Below the pieces are notes generated by a model. The model saw only the letters and a list, made by a program, of their open reading frames with translations, had not been told where the DNA came from and ran no database searches. From positions 2,886,105-2,950,104 of the forward strand of contig VFFE01007669.1 in the NCBI GenBank assembly GCA_008921705.1: a DNA stretch of 64,000 nt, in the 5' to 3' direction. This DNA comes from Burhinus oedicnemus. Its lineage: Eukaryota > Chordata > Aves > Charadriiformes > Burhinidae. Within the stretch, counting starts at the first letter, position 1. The number at the start of each line of letters is the position of its first letter. Positions 1-13,049 of this stretch are shown here, one piece after another. A program made the position numbers and the translations under genes.

Positions 1-493
1 TCCTTAGCTGTGTGAGATTTAGTTCGGTCTTTTATTTTTATTTTTTTTTTAACTCCTCCTCCCATCTGGCATCTCCTAATTATTTTCTATTACTAATCAC
101 TTCTACAGGAAACAGGCTGGACTGTTGAATTAAGAGCCCTGTAAAAGGATAATTTTGTTATTTACAAGTTTCTTACCTCACTTAGACTTTATAACGTGAC
201 ACTGTATAGCTGGTGATAATCACCTTGGGCTATGATTGTGTCTAATCTCATAAACTAGGCAGGGTCAGGTCTGGTCGCTAGTTGAACACGAGAGGCCCAA
301 GGAAAAACCAGGGCTGCAGGAAGTGGGGTTGATAGCACCTTTGGCTGTGAATTAATATCCGACATATCTTGTGTTTTATACCTTCTGCAACTCCATGTAG
401 CCTGCGTAAATCTGTGCTAAGAGTCTGACTACCAGGGATTTTCTCCACTTACCTCTATCATTATTCAGATAAGCTCCTTCTCCTTACTGTTTC

Positions 494-517
494 GGGGGGG
501 GGGGGGGGGGGGGGGGG
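494..517. repeat. G homopolymer, 24 G
   Basis: An uninterrupted run of 24 G follows TTC and precedes ATTTAGATGG. Such runs are a known weak point of sequencing chemistry, so its length is unreliable. It could form a G-quadruplex if real. Confidence 0.95.
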
Positions 518-2574
518 ATTTAGATGGGAGGGTGAAAAGCATTTTACATTGGTCACAGTTTACATGCTCACAAGTGCAAATACATGTCACTTGGCTTCTG
601 TACAAAGGTGGAAAGAACGTGAAGCTGTGGTGGTCTGGTGAGTTGCCCCCCATTCAGTTAGAGAATCCCTTGATAGGCAGGCACATCTGCTCCACTAATA
701 ATTGCCCATTCATAAGTGGTTACTGAACCCTTAAGACCCATGAAGAGTGAAATGCTTGTTTTAGAAGTGGTAGCAGAAAGAGGAGTAGTTAGAGGTGCCT
801 AAATGAAGTATTAGACTGTGAAAGAAAAAAAGAACAACCATTTATCCTGGGGTTCATGCTGCAGAAGCAGATCTGTTCTAGGCCTTGTTTCTTTCCTTTT
901 AATCTTTCACAAGAAAAAAGATATTTTCATATAAAACTTCTCATGCTTAGTTTTAGTCTCTAGCTGAATGTTTTTCTTTTCTGAAGTTGAACAAAGTAAG
1001 GAGAGCAGTTTTGTTACTAAGCTCAATAAACTACTTGCTCTTATTACTTCAAACCTGTCACAGTCATCATTAGTGAAGACAGCAACTCTTGACAGTTTTG
1101 CAAAGCCTTCCTTTGATCATTAACTTTTAGAATATTAAACTTTTCCATATTTAACCTTTTTTTCTGCATGGCATCAGCAGTTAGAAACAGTGTCGTTTCT
1201 GACATTCACTGTTCCTACAGTCCTAATGTTTAAGCAAGGTAAGAGTCATCACGCTGAAAAATCTGATTCTCAGTTGATGAACAGTTGTTGCTCTAATCCT
1301 CATCATCTTAGTATTGATATTCCTCACATCCATACAGCTTCCAGGATAACTACAGGATGATGTGTTTCTAATAGTCAAGTTCATATTATAATGCACTTAG
1401 ACTACATTGCTTTTTAGGGGGGATTGTTATTGCACTTGGTTAGAGCTAAAGCAGTTTGAAATAGTTTGCCTAAGGAACATTAGAGCTAGTATCACAAAGT
1501 GTAATGCCCTCAGTTAAAACTTTTTCATATGTGTATGTGATTTAGTAAATTTTTTTTATGATTTCCAATTTCTGAATTAGATTACTAGCACTTAGAGGCA
1601 AGCAGCTTTTCCCCTTCCCGAGAAGAGCAGAGGAATACTGTGAAAATAGGAGAGGCTGTATTCCCAATTTCTATTTTGCATGTAATGGTGAAATATTTTT
1701 AAAGCTCTATGCTTTATATCATGTATCAAATAGTTTATTGGTTGAAGATTTCTAATCTTCATTTATCTAAATTTACCTTGCTGGAAATGCCTTGAAGCAT
1801 TAACCAAAGTTAATGATAGTGAATTACATTTGCATTCAGGCATTTCTGTGAATTGGCTGATGATTAGAGTAACGATGTGTTTAATACAAATGCACAAAAA
1901 TTGCAGAAAGTATCGTGTGTTGTTATCTTTCACAGAATTTGAAGGGCTCAGTCTCTTAAGTAACAGCTTCTCATTCACTCCAGCCTCCAAATCCCTGCTA
2001 GCATTAGTCGCAGCGCTGCAGCCTGGTGCCTGGAAGCTGCCAATCACCTTTGTCATACACCAGAGTTCGGAAGGCAGACTCACTGCTCAGCAAGTTGATA
2101 ATGCTGAGAGCTTACTGGATAATTTTATTTTTTTTACAGGCCTTATGGGTTAATTCTCTTGGGCTATTTTTATTGTTGAAAATTCAGACAACCTCAGTGT
2201 TAGAAATCTTGTGAGCAGTGTTACTTAAAGTGGTAGTTGATGGTGGCAGTACAAATAAAAATTTGCCTTGTAAGATGAGATGAAAAATGTGACTAAGTAA
2301 GAAGAAAGCAGTTGTGCTGGATAAACATTTCATTCATTGCCAATAATTTGGTTCATTGCCAATGAATTTAAGAAACGGAACCGTACCCCAAACTTAGTCT
2401 TCTAGCTTTGATGTGCCCTATACACAAAATAAGAGCTTCTGTCCAAACATCATATGCCTCTGAAATCCCAAATGTCAAATCTTTGAGTTACTGATTGGAA
2501 CCTAGGACTAGCGTATTTCAACTGAAAATAAACATCAACTAAACATTATGTTGCAAGAAACCACAGACTTGCTG

Positions 2575-2629
2575 AAAAAAACAAACAAAAAACAACAACC
2601 AAAAAAACCCCCCAAAATAAAAACCCCCA
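2575..2629. repeat. A-rich AAAC/CCC tract
   Basis: A low-complexity A-rich stretch with AAAC and AAC steps passes into runs of C. Similar tracts occur at 48230-48279 and 58577-58621. It could be simple sequence or the worn tail of a retroelement. No element body is recognisable beside it. Confidence 0.7.
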
Positions 2630-3107
2630 AAGTCCCTCCTGTGTAACAGAAGTTGTAGAACCTGTCCACATGCCAATGCCTGCTTCTCCCCCAAAAGGTA
2701 CATAATCTGCGTAGCCGGAATTTATGATGGGGAGTTGCATTGCCAGCCCCATTTTGAATCATTAAAAATGATTCTGTTTTCAAATGAAGACATTATTTAA
2801 ATTTGTTTCAAAGATGCTGGGTTTGACCATTTGAGACAATGGTTTCTTGAGTGCCTGTCTCAAGTAAGAGTTTTTAACAGTTATAGCCTCCTCTAGGGAA
2901 ATAGGATGCTTCCTGCCCTTACATGAAAATTTTCATTGCAAAGGCATTTTAAAATGTTAATTAGGAAACTAAGAGGGAATAAATAGGAGAGATGAACCAT
3001 ATGTGGAAAAGGAAAAATGAGAAAATTGGAACGCTGGTCAACAGAATGTAAAACAAGCCTTTTCTGAGAATGTGATGAGGGATTAGAAGATTTTATGGGT
3101 GGCAATA

Positions 3108-3139
3108 AACTGATAATTTGATAATAACTGATAATTTGA
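3108..3139. repeat. Direct repeat of AACTGATAATTTGA
   Basis: The 14-mer AACTGATAATTTGA occurs at 3108-3121 and again at 3126-3139, a period of 18 bp. The unit carries a TGATAA (GATA-type) motif, with a further TGATAA at the junction. This is a local tandem duplication; function is unknown. Confidence 0.9.
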
Positions 3140-6100
3140 CTTTGGGAGCAGGGTATAATTCCACTGCCAATTCCACTCTGCTTTCATTCATTGCAGGTTT
3201 CAAATCAGTCCTGATTTAAATAGAGATTTATGCAAGGATAGTGGGAGCCTACATAAGCGACTGATTTGAAGGATGATCAGCCTACCTCATTTTCTGAATC
3301 TGCCTAATTGCATTGTATAAAATGAATGTAGACCTTGACCCACAGCACTGGTGCAGCTATGCGCATGGACACACATGCACTTAGAAGACTGCAAGGAGTG
3401 CTGATGGACTGTGATGACTGTGTGCTGATTACAAGCATTTTGTAAGTTTTCTGCAGTGAGGTGGTCCATAAGCAGGTTTTCACCAATATAAATTTTGCAA
3501 GAATGTCCATGTCACAACTCTAGTATTCCTAAAATTGTTTTCCCCTGATTCATGGGGTTGAATCAAGTGATAATTAAGGAAGGTTAGGAGACTTTGCACT
3601 CTTAGTCTTATTTATGCTAAATAAGTATGAATATGGACTGAAAGTGTGTTGAAGAAAGAAACCGTGACAGCACATGTATCATAGCAACATAGCTTATTCA
3701 GGAAGAAGTGGATGGATTCAAAATAGAGGATGTGCCAAAGGAGCAGGTGTAGTCTGAAATACAACAAAGAGCGTTTAGAAATTAATGAGCTGCAGTTTTC
3801 AATTATAACATACATTGAATTACTCTAAATTGAATTACTGTGTAGAACAAAAAAGGCTAATATTAGACGCATTAGACTGCTGGACAAGACTAATGTGAAA
3901 TGAATATTATAGATCAGGTAAGAAAATATTAATGAGACATAAAAAGAAATTTCCATACTGCTTGCCTATGTTATACCAGTAGCCAACACTCCTATTCCAT
4001 GAGGAATAAATGAAAAAAAGCCTAATAAATATAATAATAGAAAGACCTTGTGGATTACATGATTGTCATTATCCCTAAGTATATACATTTTCAGCTACAA
4101 AAAGATATAGAGGTTCATTGTAAAAACTGCTTTTAACAATATGATTCTTAAATGGATAAAGGAAGTGGTGTAAATTATTTATGTCATAAAGTTTGGCCAC
4201 TATCAATATTTCCTTGTGAGGATACAGATAAGGTTCCTCATCAAAGGGTATGGTTAAGCTTTTTGATGTGCCTTCTGTTTGTTGTTTTTTTTTTTAATTT
4301 TTATTTTTCCTTTTATTTGAGGAAATCCCTATAACTGTGGGTCAGATGAGAAATAAACTATCACCAGTCCCTTGTGGTTTCAGAAGGTTAGTCTAACAGC
4401 CTGGTTTCTCAGATGATACTTAAATGTAGTATATTAGTAACAAAGAGCATTTGCCAAAAGAGTAGCATTTGTGCAGCCGCCAATTTGCATTACATTTTGA
4501 CTGTTATCACTCCTGAAGTGCACATTGTCTTGTGGCATTTATAAATTACTTTTAAGGTCTTTTTGGAATACAGTCTGCCTTGACATGTCACAAGTCAAGA
4601 GGCTTTTGTTGGAGTGACTCCTTGCTGCAATGAATGTCAGTCGTGCCTTGGTCACAACGGCACAGCTCCCTGCAGGCCAGCGAGGAGACACACCACAGAC
4701 CAGGGAAGGGAAGAAAACGTGATGCTGTTAGCTGAAACAGAAAATGCTGACTAAATGGGAACGAGATGGAAAAGCCGCTGAGGAGCAGCCTCAGCGTCTT
4801 GCTGGCCAGCGTGAGGGTTGCTCCCTTAGGCAGAGCTCCTTGCTCCATCAACTCCTCTTCCCGTAGGTCTGCAAGACAGACCTGTCTAGCCCAAATTTAG
4901 CAATGCGTAATGGTGTAATCGTTAACAAACTATGCGAGGAGTCCTCCCAGTCCCTCTGCTTCTGCCTTTCCCAGGGGGAGGAGTACCTGGCACAGGCGGC
5001 TGCTTTAACTTGCTCTTTAGCTTACCACCTCTGTGGCCCAGGCTCCTAGCAGGAGGAGAGGAAGATAGGATGGACCAAAACCAAAGCTATGAAGGATGGA
5101 AGGGTGGATGGAAAGGACTGAAAGCAAAGCTCTAAAGGACAGGCTTCCTCTGAAGGATTTACTGGAGACAAATTCTGGTGTTTCGTGATGCTGCTCTCCT
5201 TGCTCATGGACTGTCTTGCTCCCTTTGCCTGGAGAACAGTGATGCTGCCAGCCACCTGAGGCAAGGAGGTGGTATCTTCTGTATTTTACCAGCTCTTGGT
5301 CCCCTTCTGTACTTGCCAGGTTTGGCTGGGGTTGGCCGCCTTTTAATGCAGCTTGTTTTCCCGAGGAAAGAATGGGGTTGTGGTAATGAGCTGCTGCAAA
5401 GCAAGGAGAGAATTGCTGAGGCTGGTACCTCAGCTTGAACTCATGGTCATGGGGAACTGCTTTCCTCAACGCAGCCAGAGTTAGGAGTGAAAATAAGCCG
5501 TTTCTTAGCTTTCTGGGTAGCTTTTATCTGGTGTTTGATTGGCATATCCTGCCTCAGTGTCACACAGCTTGGTAGCAGCTCTGCTTTTGTCGAGCAGTCA
5601 TAGGTTGCCCTTGTGAGCAGGCTGGTAGTCTCTGTCTTTAAAGGAAGGGCTGGAGCAGTTGGTTATTTTAACAGAGGCAGCCGGGGCCGTAGGGATGTCC
5701 TGCGTCAGTGTCTGCAGGGAAGAGCTCTGTGGCTTTGGCTAGCTCAGGACAAAACCAGGACAAGGCAGAAGCCTCAGGAGGGTGGCAGGACTGTGCTGCC
5801 TCGCCCAGAACATGACCCTGTGAGGAAGTGTTTTATTATTTATATAGCATAAATGAAGTCATAGCTATTGCTTGTAAAACCCAGCTTAGCACCATTATTG
5901 ATTGCAACATCCATGTCTCTGCTGGTGTGCGTTCTCACGTGCCCAGGTACACCTCTGTGGTGGTATTTGTACCTATGGGGTTTGAAGGAAATCCCCAGAA
6001 TTACCTCCCCTCCTTCAGTGGACACAGTGGGTCAGTTGCTGACCTTGCTAAAAGCTAAGTCGCTTGATGTTAGCAAAGTCCTCCAGAACAAAAGCAGAAC

Positions 6101-7796
6101 TTCTTACTGCAGGTACTGCATGATTTTTATTTTATTTTGCCATGGCTGGGTCCATGGTTACATACCAAAATAGATCCCTCCCTGAGAAAAGAAAGGTGGT
6201 TTGCCACTGAAAAGTGCCTTGCTTTTGTGCCACTATCCAGAACAGCAAATGTTAATTGTTTTTTGTCTTGTCAGTTATTGAAAGAGAGGAATAGTCATAG
6301 TGGATGCTTTTTGCCAGTGCGCGGTTTCGACTTGTCATTTCCAAAGGCTCATATTGGTAACTGCCAGGAGCAAATCTACAACCCGTCATCCCACTAGGAA
6401 CAAAATAAGCCAGCTGACCTAGATCCGAATCAGCTGCAGTGACCAGTAGGTTACAGGACTAAAGCTACAGAAAAACAACTTTTCTGTCGGCTTCCCCTAA
6501 GATATCTCTTCTTTTTAATGAGTATGCTCCCTTGTTATGAAAACAAGGGTACTTCTGGTAAGTATATCAGTGCAAACATAAAATCTTCCCAAATAATGCT
6601 AATACACTGTAATTGTATTGCACAATACAGTACCAAATGAACTCATTTTTTATACAGTAATTTGTAGCAGCAATATTGGGCAACATTTTTTCCATAATGT
6701 AAACTTTGGGTTAGGTTATTTATTTTTTTTAATTTAACAATCATACTTTAAACCAAGCCGACACTGGCTGAATTTGTTTAATTAAGGTTTTAAAGGTTTA
6801 AAAAGGTAAAAAAAAAAAATTAAAAACTTCTTTTTAAATTCTAGATATAAAAATGTTCACTACCGGCTGTGGAAATCACATACACTTTTACCAGAGATAA
6901 AAATTCAGAAATATAAATAGCCATTTCTTTAGCTTTTGCAATAAGTATTTCATTGGGGGGGGTGAGGGTGGGAAGGTCTGATTTAATTAGAAGCCAGTCC
7001 ATTTGGAAAATTTGGTTATAAAAAAATAGAACTTTTCTCAGCAGTAAGTTTTCATCATTCAACCATGTCTTAAACCCCAACTCCCCTGTGGGTAACTGCG
7101 GCCTCAAAGCGGGGTTGTGTGTTGCCTGAGGATCCCAGTATGCTTTGAGCATTGTGTGAGCCCGATGCTGTTCATGTGCCAGGTAAATGTGGCTGTGTTG
7201 GAATGGCAGCAAGAGAAGTCTTACCCTGGTGGCTGAGACTGCGTGATGGTCCTTCCCATCCAGCTCCTGAAACATCAACTTTCAGGTTGAACTTTTCTTT
7301 GAATAGCATTCCTACCCTGGCTCACACCGTCTGTCTGTGGGCAGAGGCTATGCCTGGCATCAGCATGTCTACAAGTGAAGAAAAATGAAATTAAATCAGC
7401 TTATCACCAGTTTTAAATAAAAAGTAAAATTTTGAGCTCCCCTTCCCCCCTTGGAACAATTCTGTGAAAAATATGACTGGGAAAATTATATTTAGCATGG
7501 AACAAGCCTCCACCGAGAACTACATTGAGGAAGCTGGGCTCAGTTTCACAATTTGACTGATTAGCTTTTGAAAATTGTGTACTGAGCCCGTAAAATACGC
7601 TCATAAAGTGTTCAGGCAAGGAAGGATTTTCTGAGCATATACATTTGGCTAAGTTAGCTATACAGTGAAACAGAACACGACAAAATATACAGTGGCTAAC
7701 CACGTAGCAACCCAAATATCTTATTTCTTTAGATATGTACAATAGGGCATCACCTTTGATTTTTTTTTTTAAAAATGCATGCAATATAACTGCTGG

Positions 7797-7817
7797 TTAT
7801 TATTATTATTATTATTA
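7797..7817. repeat. (TTA)7 microsatellite
   Basis: Seven perfect TTA units lie in the CHN1 alpha-2 intron. Confidence 0.95.
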
Positions 7818-9567
7818 AAATACATTCCTCAGAGGGAAGGGATTGTAAGTCTGAAACAATAAAGGCATATTTAATCATAGCAACATGAAAATACCATATG
7901 AGAATTAAAAGCCTGCAGTGCATTCCCGAGACTGAAGAAAACATGATACTGTGTTTGAGAGAGGAGCCAGGTGGTCATGAAACGGAACACTACATCATGT
8001 GGAAATGCACGTGGGCTTCAGGAGGTCTGATCAAGTCTAATCTGGGCATTTTAGGACTTGTTGAGTTTAGCCTGACTCTTAAATTTTCTGTTTTGTTGGG
8101 GTTTTTTTCTGAGGTGATTTTGGTTTATTACTCAACAAATGGGAAATGCATCAATTTGCCTTTTTAGAAGGATAATTTGCCCAATGTTGACTGAATTGTG
8201 TGACTGCATTAAACTTACAGAATGTGTCTTTCAGAGGGTGACTAATTGGAATTTACTGCAAGTCATGGAAGACTTCAAAATCAATTCTGTGGAGTCTTCA
8301 TAATAAGACTTACTGATTGTGAGATTAGTACCACAAAATAGGCATACATTATCCAGCTAACACCGAGAGCAAATAGTGCTCAAGAAAACAGCTGTTTCTC
8401 CAGCACCCTGAAGGAGTACTCCAGGGGGAAGTAAGGAAAGCGGAGTCCCTGTAGGACCTAGGCTGAACCACTTTTATGGTTGAGGTTTTAGAACAAATGA
8501 GAACATTGAAATAGCAGGTTACGGTTGGGGTTTTGGTTTGGTTGTTGGGTTTTTTTTTCCTTTCTTTAGTCCATATGTGCAATGTAGAACCTCTAAACAG
8601 ATGTCTTGGTTTAAAGGTTGTCATGTTGCTGGGTTTGGTTTTTTTAGTGCTTATTTAGATCACTATAATGTACAGGACTGAGAGGCTGCTCTGGTGGTGT
8701 GCTCTACTGAAAGGTTGCTCAGCTATGACTTCCAGTCATACTGTTTTCAGTTCACCTCAACCCTGTGAAATCACATCCTTAAATTAAATTTAAAAATGAC
8801 AGCCCTGCAGTTTCTTTCCTCCTGGAGTCTGCACAGCATATTGTTCCCTGCACATTCCCTGCACATGCAATGATTGCACATGTCTGTCACAAACAATTAA
8901 TAAATAAAATAAAATCAAGACTTTACTTAGAAAATGGGAGAAGATTTTCCTCCTCAGATTTCTACCTCTTTTTCATCCAGTATGTAGCAGACAGTATCTA
9001 GTAATTGTCCCCATTAAGGATGACTTCAAACAGAGCAAGTTATAAAGATAACTGCTGGAAAATGAAAAGGCTATGGAGAGGAGACTTTGCCGGCGGGTGG
9101 GAGTGCAGGAGCCACTGGTAGAGAGCAGGCATTGAATCAAGAGCCAGCCAAGGGTGTAAGAAGAGCAGGACCTGCTGGCTTGCAGGCTGGGAATAGAGGC
9201 GGCACAGAGCGCCTGGAATAGGAGAGCGCGTTTGGAGAGAATAGCTTCCTGCAGGATTTGAGTTGAACCCCCCCCCAGGTCCGTGACTTCATTTGTTTGC
9301 TCTCAGGGATGGTGACTCATCTCTGCAATGACTAGGGCTACCTGAGGACAGTCGCTTGCTGTCTCTTACTTTATTATCTCACGTACTGGTAAGCTGAAGA
9401 TCTAGACCTGCCCAGTGACCCTAACTGGTCAGGAAAGTGGGTACAACAGAAATTTCATTCTTCCTGTCAAAAGAAAGGAAGTTGGCTGTGTTAAGAAGTG
9501 CACTAGCTTGCAATGCCAAACTCCCAAAGTTAGGCGATGGCAGAAGAATTCTGCAGAATTCATTGCA

Positions 9568-9890
9568 ACCTTGCAGTACTTAAAGGGGACCTGCAGGAAA
9601 GATGGGGAGGGATGCTTTATCAAGGAGTGTAGCGATAGGACGAGTTTTAAACTGGGAGTAGATTTAGATTAGATATTAGGAAGAAATTCTTTACTGTGAG
9701 GGTGGTGAGTCACTGGAACAGGTTGCCCAGAGAAGCTGTGGATGCCCCATCCCTGGAAATGTTTAAGGCCAGGTTAGATGGGGCTTTGAGCAATCTGGTC
9801 TAGTGGGAGGTGTCCTTGCCTATGGCAGGGGATTGGAACTAGATGATCTTTAAAGTCCCTTCCAACCTAAACCATTCTATGATTCTATGA
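9568..9890 (+). mobile_element. CR1 LINE 3' fragment (non-LTR retrotransposon)
   Basis: The stretch reads as the 3' end of a chicken-repeat-1 LINE. It carries the recognisable phrases TTAGATTAGATATTAGGAAG, GAACAGGTTGCCCAGAGAAG and TTGGAACTAGATGATCTTTA, and it ends in the diagnostic ATTCTATGATTCTATGA at about 9874-9890. It is 5'-truncated, as nearly all CR1 copies are, and holds only the 3'-terminal non-coding region and perhaps the very end of ORF2. A few bases appear to be missing near 9640, where a short phrase of the usual sequence is absent. It inserted in sense orientation in the alpha-2 intron about 3.2 kb upstream of the alpha-1 promoter. Both its identity and its link to birds are high confidence; the left edge is approximate. 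Confidence 0.93.
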
Positions 9891-12480
9891 ATGAGCGTAT
9901 GCATTGTAGAATTATGTCATCTGAAAGCAGTTGTGTGAATTTTAATTTCAACACTACTTTATGTTGGGGAAATATATGTAAGAAACAGATAACAAATACA
10001 TACTGTTCATAATTTTTCAGTTGCTAGCTTTATGGCTTTAACTTTCTTTCAGTCGAGGTTTCTGGTGTGCACAACTATGGTGCATATAGCACATGTGATG
10101 GGCTGTAAGTGAGCCCAGTATTCCTATATTTGTAAACAGCAGAAAATGCTTTGCACTGAACAATGGGAAACTGATTTATGTAAAACCAATAAGCAGTCTG
10201 AGTTAGATTACTGTAACACAAAGTAAAGTTAGAATTAAAATTCATAATCTTATAACTACTTTCCAGATTATAATGTGTTTTCATAATTACAGCCATGAGA
10301 TAGGACCTTTCCCTGTTGGGTAGTTTTGCTTACCTTTTTATTGGCATTCTTAAGATTTAATTTTCCAGAATCCAGAGATCAGTTTCTGCTAACTTGACTC
10401 TGAAGTGCAATTGAAATAAATCAGTTCTTCAGAATTAGGAAAAAGGAAGCTGACAATTAAGGAACAAGTATGTCAAAAAACAAATATGTGCTCTACCAGC
10501 AATCGAAAAGAAAATTCAGAATGCTTTATCTAGCTTCTTAAGTGGAATTATACAAAATAATAGGGGTTGATTTGGATAGTAAATATACTCTTGAAAATTG
10601 CTGGGTTATTTATTTCCAAAAAATTCAATTTTCAAAGACTTTATTTCCTAATATTATGTTTTGGTGATTTATTTTTTCCCTTTAAAAAATAAGAGGAATT
10701 TGAGGTTCCAAGGAAGCATGTAACAAACCTACGTTTCCCAAACTCCCCAATTTGCTTCCTGAGCCTGTTGTCACTTGAAGTTGTTTGGAGAGGGTGACTC
10801 CTGTGGGGCAGTAGGTCCACCTTGTTCCATGGGGATTTTTATCTGATATAGTCCTTGGAAATGAAACCGTGAAGTGGCTTTAGCTAGAAAGAAAGGCGAG
10901 AGTGAGCTCAAAAGCTTGTCTGCTTCCTCCTCTCCTGAGTCCCTACTATCCTCACATTTCACGTAGATGAGGTGGTCAGTTTTTGCCATCTCTTACTCAT
11001 CACCTCATTTTTCTTGGTCTCCTATTGCCGTGGAGTGTTACACTTAGAAGGATGTGCAGAAAAACGTGAAAGGGCCGTTTATTCACCTACAGCAGAAATG
11101 AGCGGTTAAAAGCAAGACAGGCAGATTGAGGTAGAGGTTGGAAAAGTATTTCTCAATAGGATGGATCAACCAGCCTCCTGTTTGTATTGAAACTGGGAGC
11201 TGAGCCAGATACTCCTAAGGCCCCTGTATGAGCCACTAATGCCCGACAGCTTCATCCTGTATAATCTATAGCCAGTGTTTTGATGATTAGCTATTAACTT
11301 GCATTGCAGATTAGCGGTTTGTGAAGCGCATATGTTGATCCTTAATCTCTGCAACCTGACGCTATGCTGAAACCCAGCTGATTTTTAAAACCTGTAGATA
11401 AGGTACTGGTGGCCATGCAAGGGAACAGAGGAGGGGCTCATGGCGAGCGTTGCTCTTGGCTGCACTGGCAGGATTGAGCTAAATGGTAACGCTGTGATCC
11501 AGCTGCAGAACACACACCAATTCCGCCCAGAAGACTGCGACAAACTGTGCTTGTCTTTGGTTGTTACTGAGTCATGAGAGATAAAAATACCTTTGCTGCA
11601 GAAGGGAGAGGGGTTGCGGTGCTGCAGGCTGTGGCAAGGGAAGGGAGGGCAGTGCTCTGGCTAGCTGCGCAGGCAGGCTGTGCACAAGCAAAGGTCCTCT
11701 TGCGCCCTAAACGTCATCGGGACGGTGGTCAGCCCCACCGTGTAAATCACTGCCATAGTAAGTCAGAATAAAGGTCCATTTTTGCAGTCTCCGACAACGG
11801 CTGTTCACAAATGCTTGGAGAGCGCTAGAAGAGAAAGGACAGGAGTTGAGTGGCCGGCATGGTGTCCCCTCCCGGCCATCAGCGTGCAGCTGAAGACAGC
11901 CTCCCTGAGCTGGGCTGCCCGGGTGAGCAGCTCCGGGTGGATGCGGCATGGGCTGCCCTGGTCCTTTGGGGGCCCGCTGCACTTTGACCTTGCTGCATCC
12001 TGCGGCAACACTTCAGTGTTGCTGGTGTGAAATACTGGTTTCCTTTGGCTTGTGTGAGGGGTAGCGAGGACCGGACTGTCCCGTGCCTGTTTCATCGTCG
12101 GTCGCATCACTCCAAACAGCAGGTTTCAGTCTGATTTAAGACTACGTGTCATTCGCCTTCTGTTAATGGTCATAAATCCCTAATGAGAGGCACCACAGCA
12201 GTTCAGGGTTTAGGTCTTTGGTGGAAGGGGTGGTGTGGTGAACTTTTGGTAGCGTTTGTGTTCACATCCCTACTAGAAGAGGCTGGTACGTGATGCGAGT
12301 TTGATGAGCCCCTTTTTATATGAAAGACATTGAAAAATGTAATTTTAAAGGCAGAGTGATGAGCATCGACGGTTGCGTTAACTCCTCACCTCCTGGTGCC
12401 CAACCCGCGTCAGACGGGGGGGTCGGGGAGAGCCGCTTTCTGTCACGTCCCCTGGGGCTGCTGCTCACTGTGCGCACCTG
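9891..12480 (+). other. CHN1: CHN1 alpha-2 intron, right part
   Basis: This is unique intronic sequence with GC and CpG content rising from about 11.4 kb toward the island. It could hold distal promoter elements of alpha-1, for example an ACGTCA half-CRE at 11711-11716. I see no exon, RNA gene or mobile element. Confidence 0.65.
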
Positions 12481-13000
12481 AGGGTGCCCCGACACCCCCC
12501 CTGAAGGGCGAAGAGATGCCATTTTGTAGCGGTGCGTGACTCATCCCTCGCTGACAGCCTTCCCGCTGGTACTTCTCCCGGACCCAGCCGCCGGGGGGGG
12601 GGGGGGGGNNNNNNNNNNNNNNNNNNNNGGCCCCCGCGGCGGGGGGGGGGGGGGCGGCGCTGCCCGCCTCGCCGGGGCTTCATTGGCTGCGGCCGCCGGG
12701 GGGCCGCGGGGCCGCCCCCGCCCCGGGGGCGGTGCCGCTGCCGCTCCCGCTCCGCGCCGAGCGGCGTCGCCCCCCGAAGCGGGCAGCGGGGCGGGAGGAG
12801 GGGGCCGAGGCGTGCGTCCCCGCGCCCCCGCCGCCGGCCGCTGATGGAGGGAGAGGCTGCGGACTGCGCCCCCCCCTCCCCCGCCGCTGGCTGCCGCTGC
12901 CGCACATGCCCGGCCCGCCGGCCGCCCACCGGCAGGCCTGAGCCCCCGAGCCCGGCTCCGAGGGGAGCCCGCCTCGCTGAGTTAGCCGCGCGGTGAACAA
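12481..13000 (+). promoter_or_regulatory. CHN1: CpG-island promoter of alpha-1-chimaerin
   Basis: This is the only strongly CpG-dense block in the window, and it ends about 140 bp before the alpha-1 start codon. That fits the known internal promoter of CHN1, which makes the brain alpha-1 mRNA without the SH2 exons. Visible motifs are a perfect AP-1 site TGACTCA (12537-12543), a YY1-like CCATTTTG (12519-12526), an inverted CCAAT box ATTGG (12682-12686) and GC boxes around 12711-12732. I see no TATA box, which is usual for such islands. The transcription start cannot be placed by eye. The island is interrupted by an assembly gap flanked by G runs, so its true length is unknown. Confidence 0.85.
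12609..12628. other. Assembly gap of 20 N inside the CpG island
   Basis: Twenty N lie between G homopolymers (about 12591-12608 and 12641-12654). A block of exactly 20 N is likely a placeholder of arbitrary size. The missing bases fall in the core alpha-1 promoter, so promoter and 5' UTR annotation here are incomplete. Confidence 0.98.
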
Positions 13001-13010
13001 GTGCCCTGCC

Positions 13011-13040
13011 ATGGCCCCGCCGCCCTTCCGAGCGGTTTAG
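13011..13040 (+). other. Upstream ORF 1 in the alpha-1 leader (9 codons)
   Basis: An ATG in the near-ideal context GCCATGG opens a nine-codon frame (MAPPPFRAV) that stops at TAG, 101 bp before the alpha-1 start codon. It lies in a different frame from the main CDS. If transcription starts upstream of 13011 it should be translated efficiently and would lower initiation at 13142 unless ribosomes reinitiate. Start site and use are not shown by the sequence. Confidence 0.5.
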
Positions 13041-13049
13041 GTTCCCGAA

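Larger units (their letters stand above)
1..9567 (+). other. CHN1: CHN1 alpha-2 intron, left part
   Basis: This stretch is intronic for the long alpha-2-chimaerin transcript, whose next exon begins at 13316. I looked for the SH2 domain exons and for the linker exon that should precede LTSLVRR and recognised neither, so they are inferred to lie left of the window. Open frames here are short, lack family motifs and have ordinary intronic composition. Contents are AT-rich unique sequence, a G homopolymer at 494-517, an A-rich AAAC-type tract near 2575-2629, a duplicated 14-mer at 3108-3139 and a TTA microsatellite at 7797-7817. The intron assignment is inference from the position of the downstream acceptor. 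Confidence 0.75.

Noticed and set aside
1..12400. SH2-domain exons of alpha-2-chimaerin
   Set aside because: Searched by eye for the SH2 sequence and the linker exon; nothing convincing was found, so they are taken to lie outside the window.
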